From Acidimicrobiia bacterium (lineage in GTDB: Bacteria > Actinomycetota > Acidimicrobiia > Acidimicrobiales > Aldehydirespiratoraceae): a DNA stretch of 64,000 nucleotides. Location: the NCBI GenBank assembly GCA_022820805.1, contig JAJEEV010000048.1, positions 1 to 64,000 of the forward strand, given 5' to 3'. This document shows positions 8,243 through 16,489 of the stretch, one piece after another. Each line of letters begins with the position of its first letter. Position 1 is the stretch's first letter. A program made the translations under genes and the position numbers. Under the pieces are notes generated by a model that was not told the origin of the DNA, made no database searches, and saw only the letters and a program-made list of their open reading frames with translations.

Positions 8243-9309
8243 CAGATCTCCCGGCGGCTGGTCCTCAGCACAAGCACGAAGAACGGGGCGCCCAGGAACG
8301 CGGTCACCACGCCGATCGGCAGCTCGGCAGGGGCCAGCGCGGTGCGGGCGGCCAGATCGGCCAGCACCATGAACGCCCCCCCGAACAGCACCGACAGGGG
8401 CAGCACGGCCCGGTTGCTGGTGCCGAAGGCGAGTCTCACGGCGTGGGGCACGATGATCCCGACGAAGCCGATGAGCCCGCTCACCGAGACCGCCGCAGCC
8501 GCGCCCAGCGACGCGGCCAGCACCACGATCATCCGCACCCGCCGGGGTTCCAGCCCGAGCGCGGCGGCCTCCTCGTCCCCCACCGCGAGCACGTCGAGGG
8601 CCCGGCGATAGCGCAGCACCACCGCGGCGGTCACCACGAAGTAGGGCAGCATCAGCACCGGCTCAGACCATCCCGAGGTGGCGATGCGGCCCAGGATCCA
8701 GGCGAAGATCTGGCGGAAGGCGTCGCTGTTGGCCTGCAGCACATAGGTCTGGCAGGCGGTCAGGAAGCTGGCCACCGCGATCCCGGCCAGGATCAGCGAC
8801 GCGGTGGAGCGGCCCCCGAGGTGACCGGCCGCGTACGACACCGTCACCGAGATGAGCGCGCCCGCGAAGGCGGCCAGCGGCACCGGGTCGAGCGCGCCGG
8901 CGCCGTCGCCGAGGTTGCTGGTGATGGCGATGGTGGCCCCGAGCCCGGCCCCGGCCGCGATGCCCAGCAGGTAGGGATCGGCCAGGGGGTTGCGGAACGC
9001 GCCCTGATACGCCGCACCGCTCATCGACAGGGTGGCCCCCACCAGCAGCCCCAGCGCCACCCGGGGCAGCCGGATCTGCTCCACGATGGCCGCGTGGGCG
9101 TCGCTCAGGCCCGAGTCGAGCGCGACCCCTGGGAGTGCGTCCAGCAGCTGGAGGACCACCCGGTGGGCGGCGATGTGGACCGGCCCGATCGTCAGCCCGG
9201 CAATCACCGCCACCAAGACTGCGACCAGGCCCGCGATCAGCGACACGGGTCGCAACCCCGAGGCCTTCAGGGCCGTCCCTGCGGCGCCGGCAGGCTGAGG
9301 CTCGGTCAC
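8239..9309 (-). CDS. btuC: Cobalamin ABC transporter permease BtuC
   Basis: FecCD-family permease of 356 residues with about ten predicted membrane helices. Family motifs include LPRVALGLLVGATLSMSGAAYQGAFRNPLADPYLLG and the coupling segment GFVGIIVPHAVRL. It forms the channel through which BtuF hands over its ligand. It starts at a GTG 17 bases after the btuF stop. Substrate assignment rests on the riboswitch and cobO, as above. Confidence 0.9.
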   Translation of the reverse strand: MTEPQPAGAAGTALKASGLRPVSLIAGLVAVLVAVIAGLTIGPVHIAAHRVVLQLLDALPGVALDSGLSDAHAAIVEQIRLPRVALGLLVGATLSMSGAAYQGAFRNPLADPYLLGIAAGAGLGATIAITSNLGDGAGALDPVPLAAFAGALISVTVSYAAGHLGGRSTASLILAGIAVASFLTACQTYVLQANSDAFRQIFAWILGRIATSGWSEPVLMLPYFVVTAAVVLRYRRALDVLAVGDEEAAALGLEPRRVRMIVVLAASLGAAAAVSVSGLIGFVGIIVPHAVRLAFGTSNRAVLPLSVLFGGAFMVLADLAARTALAPAELPIGVVTAFLGAPFFVLVLRTSRREIW

Positions 9310-9326
9310 GGCCCCTGCTCGGCCTC

Positions 9327-10217
9327 TCAGCCCGCGGCGCCGACCGACACCAGCACCCCTGAGACGGCCGCGACGAAGTCCACGAGACGGGGGCCCCAGC
9401 GCGACACGATGTCATCATCGAGCTCGACGATCCGGCCGGCCCGCACCGCGGTCAGCTGGTCCCAGCCGGGCCGGGCCGCCACGGTCTGAGCGTCCTGGCC
9501 GCAGCACAGGGTGTCGGCCAGGAAGATGATGCCGGGGTCGGCGTCCACCAGGTACTCGTCACTGAGCTGCGGGTAGCCCCAGGCGCTGCCGTCGGCGTCG
9601 ACGGGGTCGGCCACGTTGGCCAGCCCGAACAGGCCGTAGACCTGTCCGATGAAGGTTCCGCTGGTGACGGTGTAGAGCGTGTTGTCGAGCTCGTGGTAGT
9701 AGGTGAGCCCGGACGCGTCCGGCGCCGCCGCGACCAGCTCGTCTATCCGGGACCGCATGTCGGTGACCAACGCGGCGGCCTCGGCGTCCTGTCCGGTGAT
9801 CTCGCCGAGCGACTCGATCTGGACGTAGACATCCTCGAACGCGAAGGGCGCGTCATGGGCCCAAACCTCGATGCCGAGGGCCTCGAGGCTCGCGCCCACG
9901 TCGCCGCTGGTCTGCATCAACACCAGATCGGGGTCGTAGGAGGCGATGGCCTCGATGTTGGGGTTCCAGCCGTCGAGATCGGTGACCGGGGCCTCCTCGG
10001 GGTAGTACGAGAACTGGTCGACGGCCACGACCCGGTCGCCCGCGCCGATGGCGAACACCATCTCGGTCGCCGTCGGGGAGATCGACACGATCCGCTGGCC
10101 TGCGCCCTGTGCGTCGTCCGGGGTACCGCTGCACGCGGCCGTCACAATGGCCATCGCGAGCAGTAGCAGCAGGAGCTTGGCCCGCAGCGGGGCCCGCCCG
10201 GTTGAAGTGGTGGTCAT
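9327..10217 (-). CDS. btuF: Cobalamin-binding lipoprotein BtuF-like
   Basis: Class III periplasmic-binding protein of 296 residues. A lipoprotein signal (LLLLLLAMAIVTAACSG) places the acylated cysteine near residue 29. The mature part has RIVSISPTATEMVFAIGAGDRVVAVDQFSYYPEEA, typical of BtuF/FecB proteins. The ATG at 10217 is preferred over the ORF-track start at 10271 because it has AAGGGAGAG upstream and gives a normal signal peptide. First gene of the operon. Extracytoplasmic and lipid-anchored in a monoderm. Confidence 0.88.
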   Translation of the reverse strand: MTTTSTGRAPLRAKLLLLLLAMAIVTAACSGTPDDAQGAGQRIVSISPTATEMVFAIGAGDRVVAVDQFSYYPEEAPVTDLDGWNPNIEAIASYDPDLVLMQTSGDVGASLEALGIEVWAHDAPFAFEDVYVQIESLGEITGQDAEAAALVTDMRSRIDELVAAAPDASGLTYYHELDNTLYTVTSGTFIGQVYGLFGLANVADPVDADGSAWGYPQLSDEYLVDADPGIIFLADTLCCGQDAQTVAARPGWDQLTAVRAGRIVELDDDIVSRWGPRLVDFVAAVSGVLVSVGAAG

Positions 10218-10299
10218 CAGTCTCTCCCTTCTGCTCGAGTTCGGGGCCGAGCAGCGGGAGTGCCACCGCACGAGCCTCCCCTTACCTCGAGGGGTCGGA

Positions 10300-10425
10300 T
10301 CGTCATGCCGGCAGCCAGGCGATCGGACTCGTCTCGGCGGCCGGGGCCGTCGAGCATCACCGCTGCGGGACAGTGCCGGGTTCTCACCGGCTTCGCTGCC
10401 TGTCGGCGCGCCGGAGCCTAGCCGC
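10300..10425 (-). ncRNA. Cobalamin riboswitch upstream of btuFCD-cobO
   Basis: Read on the minus strand the leader contains the conserved core GAAGCCGGTGAGAACCCGGC followed by CTGTCCCGCAGCGGTGA. About 50 bases later comes a B12-box-like segment GTCCGATCGCCTGGCTGCC. Order and spacing fit the cobalamin riboswitch class. The aptamer ends about 80 bases before the btuF start. In that stretch a CCCCT/AGGGG hairpin (10278-10294) may be part of the expression platform. High adenosylcobalamin should lower expression of the operon. Borders are approximate. Confidence 0.9.
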
Positions 10426-10467
10426 TCCGGAAGTCGAGAACCGCGGGGACGGGTTGCTGGCGGGCGG

Positions 10468-12192
10468 TCAGCGACAGATGGGCTCGTAACGGAGGCCCCG
10501 ATCGGCCAGCCGCTCCAGAGCCATGTCCACGCCCTGCACCGTTCGGGAGCGGTCGCCGCCGCCGTCGTGCAGCAGCAGGACGACTCCGGGCCGGGCCCAC
10601 TGCACGATGTGGTCGGCGATCTCCTCGGGCGGGGGACGGAGCCAGTCCTGGGGGCTGGTGTCCCACATCACCAGGGCCAGTCCGTGGGCAGCGGCCCAAT
10701 CCCTGGTGGAGGGACCGACCGACCCGTACGGCGGCCGCAGGCACGGGGTGGCGAGATCAGCCAGGATCGTCTGGGTCCGGCCGACCGTCTCGTCGAAGGC
10801 CGCCCGGGACAGGCCGGCCAAGTCCTCATGTCTCCAGGTGTGGTTGGCGAGAGTGTGACCCTCCGCAGCGATGCGCTGGATGATGTCCGGATAGGCCTGC
10901 GCCAGCCGTCCCACAACGAAGAACGTTGCCCGAGCACCGTGGCGGGCCAGCACGTCGAGCAACTCGGGCGTGTACTCGGCGTGGGGGCCGTCATCGAAGG
11001 TGAGGTACACGACTGCGCCGTCGTCGTCGGGCGTGACCGGCCGGGGCGGTGGCACGATCGGGGCCGTCGTTGTCGTCGCAGGGCTGGTCTCGACCACCGG
11101 AAGCACCTCGATGGTCAACTCGTAGTCGACCTGCCCGGCTTGGGACGAGATCACCGTCACATGCCACAGACCGGTGGCGGGAAGATCCGTCTGCACGAGC
11201 TGTGACCGCTGTGGGGCCGAGGTGACTACCAGATCGTCGAGGCGGGCATCGAGCCACACACCGGGGGGCGCGTCGAGGGTGGCCGTTAAGGGTTGGCCCT
11301 CGGACGCCTGAACGGTGTAGGTCTGCCGCTCGCGGAAATCGATGGACCCGGACTGCACGACGCTGACCGCGCCCGGATCGAACCTGACGTCGATGACGGG
11401 ACGCTCCGGCCCGGGTATCGGCATGTCCTCGATGGGCTGGGTGCCGATCGCCGTGACCTGCGGCTCCCCGGCCGACACGTCGATCTCCAGAACGGTGTGG
11501 GTGGTGATGATCGTGAAGGGCTCGTCCGGCGCCCGGTCGAACAGAGACACCTCGATCAGCCCGTCCCTCACGGAGATGGAGTCCAGGACGATCCGGTCGC
11601 CTACCCATGCGGGCGGTCGGGCCACTGCCGTGCCCTCGTCGTTGATCACCGGCACGATGTAGTGGAAGACGCCGGTTCCCGCCGTGCGCCCGACGATGTG
11701 GGCAACCACGTCCTCGTCGCCGTCGCCGTCGAGGTCGCCCCGGGCGACGGGATCCTGCAGCGTGTAGGTGTCGGCCGAGGCGCCGCCGTGGGTCACGCTG
11801 GCCTGGCCTCCCTCGATTTGCACGGTGTCGCCCGACACCTCGATGGCGAGACGCTGGAGGTCCTCCCACTCGATGGGCCCCGGTTCCGATGGCACCGCGT
11901 CCGGCGGATCCTCGGCCGGTGCGGTAGTGGTGGGCGGCGCGGTAGTGGTGGGCGGCGCGGTTGTCGTGGAGGTCGTCGACGTCGTGGAGGTGGACTGGGC
12001 CGCCGTCGGAGCGGTCGTCTCGGTCGTTGCCGGAGCAGCGTCTGCCGGAGGTGGGGCGGATCCGGACGAACGGGTGCCGCTGCACCCTGAAGCGAGCAGG
12101 ACCAGACCGGCGGTGATCGCAATCGCTCGCGCCCATCGCCGCTGGACCCTCGGGGGCTCGCCGGAGGGCCGCGCCCGCGAGGGGTCAACCAT
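10468..12192 (-). CDS. Lipoprotein polysaccharide deacetylase with N-terminal accessory module
   Basis: 574 residues starting at the ATG at 12192, which overlaps the stop of the upstream methyltransferase gene. The longer ORF-track frame is antisense noise upstream of that point. A lipoprotein signal (LVLLASGCSG, Cys near residue 37) is followed by a Thr/Pro-rich linker (TTTAPP repeats) and a region of about 290 residues resembling VCBS/FG-GAP and pre-peptidase beta modules (DLDGDGDEDVVAH). A C-terminal NodB domain follows. The NodB motifs are intact: TFDDGP with the catalytic Asp and metal Asp, NHTWRH metal histidines, RPPYG, and LLHDGG. It should deacetylate an N-acetylated cell-wall or surface polysaccharide outside the membrane. 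The substrate is not predictable. Confidence 0.85.
   Translation of the reverse strand: MVDPSRARPSGEPPRVQRRWARAIAITAGLVLLASGCSGTRSSGSAPPPADAAPATTETTAPTAAQSTSTTSTTSTTTAPPTTTAPPTTTAPAEDPPDAVPSEPGPIEWEDLQRLAIEVSGDTVQIEGGQASVTHGGASADTYTLQDPVARGDLDGDGDEDVVAHIVGRTAGTGVFHYIVPVINDEGTAVARPPAWVGDRIVLDSISVRDGLIEVSLFDRAPDEPFTIITTHTVLEIDVSAGEPQVTAIGTQPIEDMPIPGPERPVIDVRFDPGAVSVVQSGSIDFRERQTYTVQASEGQPLTATLDAPPGVWLDARLDDLVVTSAPQRSQLVQTDLPATGLWHVTVISSQAGQVDYELTIEVLPVVETSPATTTTAPIVPPPRPVTPDDDGAVVYLTFDDGPHAEYTPELLDVLARHGARATFFVVGRLAQAYPDIIQRIAAEGHTLANHTWRHEDLAGLSRAAFDETVGRTQTILADLATPCLRPPYGSVGPSTRDWAAAHGLALVMWDTSPQDWLRPPPEEIADHIVQWARPGVVLLLHDGGGDRSRTVQGVDMALERLADRGLRYEPICR
11900..12010 (-). repeat. Thr/Pro-coding low-complexity repeats
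   Basis: Two copies of an 18-base unit (GCGGTAGTGGTGGGCGGC) plus degenerate neighbours encode the TTTAPP repeats of the deacetylase linker. Such linkers are often O-glycosylated wall spacers in actinobacteria. Confidence 0.6.
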
Positions 12193-12829
12193 CCCCGCTC
12201 CGGAGGCCAGGCTCGATGCGCCGCAGGACCCGCAGCGAGCCGGTGACCGAGTGTTCGGTGAAGCGCCCGTCGGCCAGCGCTCGGCACCAGATCTCGTAGG
12301 GAGGGCGCCCGCCGTCGGCGGGATCCTCGAACACGTCGTGGATGGCGAGGAGGCCGCCCGGCGCCACATGGGGCGACCATCCCTCGTAGTCGCGGTGGGC
12401 CGGCTCGGCACCGTGACCGCCGTCGATGAACACCAGGGCCAGCGGTGTGGCCCACAGCGACGCAACCGTGGGCGAGTCGCCCACCACGGCGACGACCGTG
12501 TCCTCGAGGCCGGCATCGCCGATGGTGCGGCGGAAGAACGGCAGCGTGTCGATCACGCCCAGCTCGGCGTCCACCACCTCCGGATCGTGGTGCTCCCATC
12601 CGGCCTGGTTCTCCTCGGAGCCACGGTGATGGTCGACGCAGAACAGGAGCCTTCCCCCCTCTCGGGCCGCCGCGCCCAGATACACCGCCGACTTGCCGCA
12701 GTAGCTGCCCACCTCCAGCATCGGGCCGTCCGCCTCGATCGAGGCCGCGGCTTCGTACAGGGCCAGGCCCTCATCCGCGGGCATGAAGCCCCGGGCCGCT
12801 TCAGCGGCGCGGCGCAGCCGACCGTCCAT
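12185..12829 (-). CDS. Class I SAM-dependent methyltransferase (Methyltransf_24 type)
   Basis: About 214 residues. The SAM motif I is MLEVGSYCGKSAVYLG near residue 38, an acidic motif II lies around VDHHRG, and FIDGGH near 129 is followed by GGLLAIHDVFED. This is the macrocin-O-methyltransferase/TylF-like fold, in which a DxGH-type motif binds metal and substrate. A paralogue lies at 19713-20471. It is followed with an 8-base overlap by the polysaccharide deacetylase and preceded by gtrA, so a role in sugar or surface-polymer modification is plausible. GTG at 12832 is an alternative start. Confidence 0.8.
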   Translation of the reverse strand: MDGRLRRAAEAARGFMPADEGLALYEAAASIEADGPMLEVGSYCGKSAVYLGAAAREGGRLLFCVDHHRGSEENQAGWEHHDPEVVDAELGVIDTLPFFRRTIGDAGLEDTVVAVVGDSPTVASLWATPLALVFIDGGHGAEPAHRDYEGWSPHVAPGGLLAIHDVFEDPADGGRPPYEIWCRALADGRFTEHSVTGSLRVLRRIEPGLRSGDG

Positions 12830-12878
12830 CACCGCCGGACCCGCCTACGCAACACCGGCCCCATGACCCGCTCGCCGC

Positions 12879-13304
12879 TCATCCTTTCGTGGCATGTGGC
12901 CACATGACACGGTCGAGGAAGACGTACTTGGCCACCCACACCGTCCCGTAGGCGGCGAGATTCCCGAGGACCACGAAGACGGTCTCGGAAGTGAACTCCT
13001 CCACGGCCCGCACCGCGAGCGACGAGAGGACCAGCCCGATCAGCGCCATGATCCAGAACGTGAGCACCTCGCCGGTCAGCCGGTGGGGGCCGCTGCGCTG
13101 CCACACCCAGGCCCGGCTGAGCAGGTAGGCCGGAACCGTGCTGACCATCCAGGCGGCGAGGTTGGCTCCGACCGCGGGCCATCCCAGGATCCCGTGGCAG
13201 ATCGCCAGAACGCTGACCCCGACGGACACGTTCACCACCGACACGCCGCAGTAGCGCAGCGCCTTCAGACCATGCTCGGCCCTCAGCCGCTGCAGCGTGG
13301 ACAT
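12879..13304 (-). CDS. GtrA-family membrane protein
   Basis: 141 residues with four hydrophobic helices, starting at the ATG at 13304 (MSTLQRLRAEHGLKALRY). GtrA signatures RYCGVSVVNVSVG, the helix-3 motif SRAWVW and a C-terminal VAKYVFLDRVMW are present. GtrA proteins are thought to help move or handle polyprenyl-phosphate-linked sugars at the membrane. It is the first gene of a three-gene leftward set (gtrA, methyltransferase, deacetylase), pointing to cell-envelope glycan work. Confidence 0.82.
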   Translation of the reverse strand: MSTLQRLRAEHGLKALRYCGVSVVNVSVGVSVLAICHGILGWPAVGANLAAWMVSTVPAYLLSRAWVWQRSGPHRLTGEVLTFWIMALIGLVLSSLAVRAVEEFTSETVFVVLGNLAAYGTVWVAKYVFLDRVMWPHATKG

Positions 13305-13392
13305 CGACGAAGCGGTCACTGGACCGCAGGCTATTGCAGGCTGCCACCGGCCGGGCGACCGCGGACTGGCGACTGCGGGGCATGATGGGCGG

Positions 13393-14235
13393 ATGCAGAC
13401 CGCGCTGGACAACGTGGTGGCCCTGCTCGACCTGGAGGCCATCGAGGTCAACATCTTCCGGGGCCGTTCGCCCGACGACGACCGGCAGCGGATCTTCGGC
13501 GGGCAGGTGGCCGGCCAGGCGCTGGTGGCCGCGGCCCGCACGGTGGAGCACGGCTCGGTGCACTCGCTGCACGCCTACTTCCTGCGAGCCGGCGACCCGA
13601 GGGCCCCGGTGCTGTACGACGTGGACCGCATCCGCGACGGGCGATCGTTCACCACCCGGCGGGTGGTCGCCATCCAGCACGGCCGGGCCATCTTCCAGCT
13701 CGCGGCGTCGTTCCATGTGGCCGAGAACGGCTACCAGCACCTGGAGCCCATGCCCGAGGTGCCCGCCCCCGAGACCCTCGAGTCCCGTGCTGAGCGCCTC
13801 AGGGCCGCCAACCCCGACCGGGACCATCCCGACCGCATGATGGCTCTCGACATCAGGTATGTGACCACGAGCCCGCTCGATCGCAGAGGTCCGCTGCCGC
13901 CCACCCAGAGAGTGTGGATGCGGGCCAACGGCACCCTCGGCGATGACCCGGTGCTGCACACCTGCCTGCTCACCTACGCGAGCGACCTGACCCTTCTGGA
14001 CACCACCCTGGCTCCCCACGGCACCAGCGCGGCACACCCGGGGATCATGATGGCCAGCCTCGACCACGCCATGTGGTTCCACGGCCCGTTCCGGGCCGAC
14101 GAGTGGCTGCTGTATGACCAGCACACCCCGGCCGCGAGCGGCGCCAGGGGCCTGGCCACCGGCCGGGTGTTCACCCGCGACGGCCGCCTGGTGGCGTCGG
14201 TGGTGCAGGAGGGCCTGATCCGGCCCGTCAGCTGA
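13393..14235 (+). CDS. tesB: Acyl-CoA thioesterase II (TesB)
   Basis: 280 residues from the ATG at 13393, giving the normal TesB start LDNVVALLDLEAIEVNIFRG. It has the two hot-dog halves of the family. FGGQVAGQALVAA and SLHAYFLRAGD are in the first, and the second has SLDHAMWFHGPFRADEWLLYDQ and GLATGRVFTRDG. Catalytic Asp (DHAMWFH), Thr/Ser and Gln positions look intact. It hydrolyses medium to long acyl-CoA to fatty acid and CoA in the cytosol. It overlaps the 5' region of a divergent gtrA promoter gap and is followed 12 bases later by the sugar dehydrogenase frame. Confidence 0.9.
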   Translation: MQTALDNVVALLDLEAIEVNIFRGRSPDDDRQRIFGGQVAGQALVAAARTVEHGSVHSLHAYFLRAGDPRAPVLYDVDRIRDGRSFTTRRVVAIQHGRAIFQLAASFHVAENGYQHLEPMPEVPAPETLESRAERLRAANPDRDHPDRMMALDIRYVTTSPLDRRGPLPPTQRVWMRANGTLGDDPVLHTCLLTYASDLTLLDTTLAPHGTSAAHPGIMMASLDHAMWFHGPFRADEWLLYDQHTPAASGARGLATGRVFTRDGRLVASVVQEGLIRPVS

Positions 14236-14247
14236 GGGTCACAAGAC

Positions 14248-15532
14248 ATGAGGGGCATACCGGCAAGGGCCGCGAACCATCGGCTCTGCCTGCTGTGGAT
14301 GGGCGCTGCGATCGCTGCCATTGCAGTTGCTGCGGGCGGGTGCGCCGCCGATGACGTGCTCACCGACCCGAGGCCTACCGTGCCGACCGGGACGGTAGGC
14401 CTCAGCGCGCACCGGCGGGCCCGAGTCGACGGATCCTGGCCAGGAACAGGACGGACCGCGGCCCGACGGGAACATGTTCGCCGCCGATGTGGGCGTCCAT
14501 GGGGTGATGACACTCGACGAGCCCATCGACATGGCGGTGGCCCCCGGCGACGACCTGGTCTGGGTGGCGGAACGGGCCGGCCTCGTCCTGCGGGTCGACA
14601 TGGACAACGGCGAGGTGGTGGAGACCGTCCTGGACATCACCGGCGAGACCGAGGCCACCGGCGAGCAAGGCCTTCTCGGGATCGCGGTCACCGACCGCTG
14701 GCTGTTCGCCAACTACACCGACCTCCATGGGGACACCCGTGTCGATGCCTTCGAGAGGGTCGGCACCGGCCTCGGCGACCGGCGCAGGACGATCCTGACC
14801 CAGTCCCAGCCGTTCAAGAACCACAACGGCGGGGACCTGGCCATCGGCCCCGACGGGTTCCTCTACGTCGGCTTCGGGGACGGCGGCTCGGGGGGAGACC
14901 CGCTCAATGCCGGCCAGGATCCGACAACCTGGCTGGGCGCGGTGCTGCGGATAGATCCGACGCCCGACGGGGCCGAGCCCTACGTCGTGCCCGCCGGCAA
15001 CCCGTTCGTCGCCGGCGAGGGACAGTCTCCGGCGGGACGGCCCGAGATCTTCCTCATCGGGGTTCGCAACCCGTGGCGCTTCTCGTTCGACCGGGCCACC
15101 GGCGACCTGTGGATCGCCGACGTCGGGCAGGACAGCTACGAGGAGGTGACCGTGCTGCTGGCGGACAACGGAGGCGGGCTGGGAGCCAATCTCGGCTGGC
15201 GCCTGCGCGAGGGCCTGCACGCCTTCGCCGGCGACGAGCCCTCCGGCCATGCCGACCCGGTGTGGGAGTACGGCCAGGACGACGGGTGCAGCGTGACCGG
15301 CGGGTTCGTGTACCGGGGGACGGCCATCGCCGACCTCTACGGCGCCTACGTGTTCGGCGACTACTGCACCTCGCGCCTGTGGGCGGTGCAGCTGTCCACG
15401 GGCGAGGTCGAGTTCCGCGACCTGGGAGTGGAGGTGCCCGGAGGCTCGCTGGCGTCGTTCGGCGAGGACGCGCACGGCGAGCTCTACACGCTGTCGCTGA
15501 ACGGTCCTGTCGCCCGGATCGTCCCGGAGTGA
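14248..15532 (+). pseudogene. PQQ-dependent sugar dehydrogenase-like lipoprotein, split by a frameshift
   Basis: A frame opening at 14248 encodes a clean lipoprotein signal (AAIAAIAVAAGGCAADD). The enzyme domain continues one frame over, from about 14399 to 15532. That frame's ATG at 14474 lies at the very edge of the domain and has no signal peptide. The domain is the six-bladed soluble glucose/sorbosone dehydrogenase fold: DDLVWVAERAGLVLRVDM, GEQGLLGIA, KNHNGGDLAIGPDGFLYVGFGDGG, RNPWRFSFD, DVGQDSYEEV, GGFVYRG. The shift must fall between 14396 (a stop in the second frame) and 14474, directly at a perfect 12-bp inverted repeat. It could be a real pseudogene, a sequencing error at a strong hairpin, or a recoding event. 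If the frames are joined the product is a normal exported oxidase of about 425 residues. Confidence 0.7.
14370..14403. repeat. Perfect 12-bp inverted repeat at the frame break
   Basis: GAGGCCTACCGT and its exact complement ACGGTAGGCCTC flank a 10-base loop. The repeat lies within the lipoprotein leader of the split sugar dehydrogenase. Confidence 0.9.
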
Positions 15533-15553
15533 AGAAGCGGCGCGGATTCTGGA

Positions 15554-16435
15554 CTAGCCGCTGTCGCGCAGGAACTGCTCGACCTCGGCCACCAAGCGGT
15601 CGGGGTCGTCGTGCAGGGACGCCTTCGGGCGGGACCGCTCCCGGCTGGCGTCCCAGGCCTTCTCGAGGCGGCCCACATACTCGGCGGTCTCGTCGTCCTC
15701 GGCCACGATCCGGGTGATCTCCTGCTCGTAGGTCTCCGCCCGCTGCTCGAGGTCGAAGGTCGCGGCCGGAGCCCTCATCACCGCGCACACCCGCTTCACC
15801 AGGGCCAGAGCGGCCTTGGGCGACGGCGCGGCCGGCATGTACGACGGCACCGCCGACCAGAACGAGGCCGTGGGGTAGCCCGCGGTCAGGAAGGCCGACG
15901 ACAGCACCCCGACGATGCCGGTGGGCCCCTCGTAGCCCGACGGGGTGAGGTCCAGCTCGGCCCGCAGCTCGCTGTCCTCGGTGGAGCCGTACACCTCCAC
16001 GTCGCGGCTGTGGGGCACCTCCGCCAGCAGCGCTCCCAGGGTCACGACCCGGGTCACTCCCAGCGAGGCGGCCAGGGCGATCAACTGCTCGGAGAAGGTG
16101 CGCCACCGCAACTGCGGCTCCGTGCCGATCAGGATCACGGCGTCGATGCCGGGTTCGGCCAGGCGCGCCACCCGCAGCTCGTTCACCGGCCAGGTGAGGT
16201 GCCGGGCCTTGCTGTCGTCGAGGCTGACCATGGGGCGGCTGGCGGTGAAGTCGAAGAACGGCTCTGGATCTATCTCGGCAACCGGCTCGCACCCCCAGCA
16301 GCCGGCCAGGTGGGAGGCCGCGGTGGTGGCCGCATCACCGGCGTCGTTCCATCCTTCGAAGGCGGCTATCAGAGTGGGGCGGTCAAGTTGAGGCTTGGGC
16401 CCCGACCACCGGACATGAATCGGCTCAATCGACAC
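15554..16435 (-). CDS. PAC2 family protein (proteasome-assembly-chaperone-like)
   Basis: 293 residues with the PAC2 signature: LIAAFEGWNDAGDAATTA near residue 22, then HLTWPVNELRV, VILIGTEPQLRWR, VTLGALLAEVPHSR and GPTGIVGVL. Actinobacteria carry PAC2 proteins alongside their proteasomes, but their role is not well defined. The start is a GTG at 16435. The C-terminal 60 residues are charged and helical. Single gene between the sugar dehydrogenase (convergent) and acetoacetyl-CoA synthetase (same strand, upstream). Confidence 0.85.
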   Translation of the reverse strand: MSIEPIHVRWSGPKPQLDRPTLIAAFEGWNDAGDAATTAASHLAGCWGCEPVAEIDPEPFFDFTASRPMVSLDDSKARHLTWPVNELRVARLAEPGIDAVILIGTEPQLRWRTFSEQLIALAASLGVTRVVTLGALLAEVPHSRDVEVYGSTEDSELRAELDLTPSGYEGPTGIVGVLSSAFLTAGYPTASFWSAVPSYMPAAPSPKAALALVKRVCAVMRAPAATFDLEQRAETYEQEITRIVAEDDETAEYVGRLEKAWDASRERSRPKASLHDDPDRLVAEVEQFLRDSG

Positions 16436-16489
16436 GAGCGTCAGAATATCGTCAGTATCACCGCATCTGAGGCGCGGGCCATGGCGGCA

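Noticed and set aside
7418-10217. Iron-siderophore importer as an alternative for btuFCD
   Set aside because: Same protein families, but the cobalamin riboswitch in front and cobO at the end favour cobalamin.
14474-15532. Sugar dehydrogenase as an intact cytosolic protein starting at 14474
   Set aside because: The ATG lies at the edge of the domain without a ribosome site, and a well formed lipoprotein leader is just upstream in the neighbouring frame.
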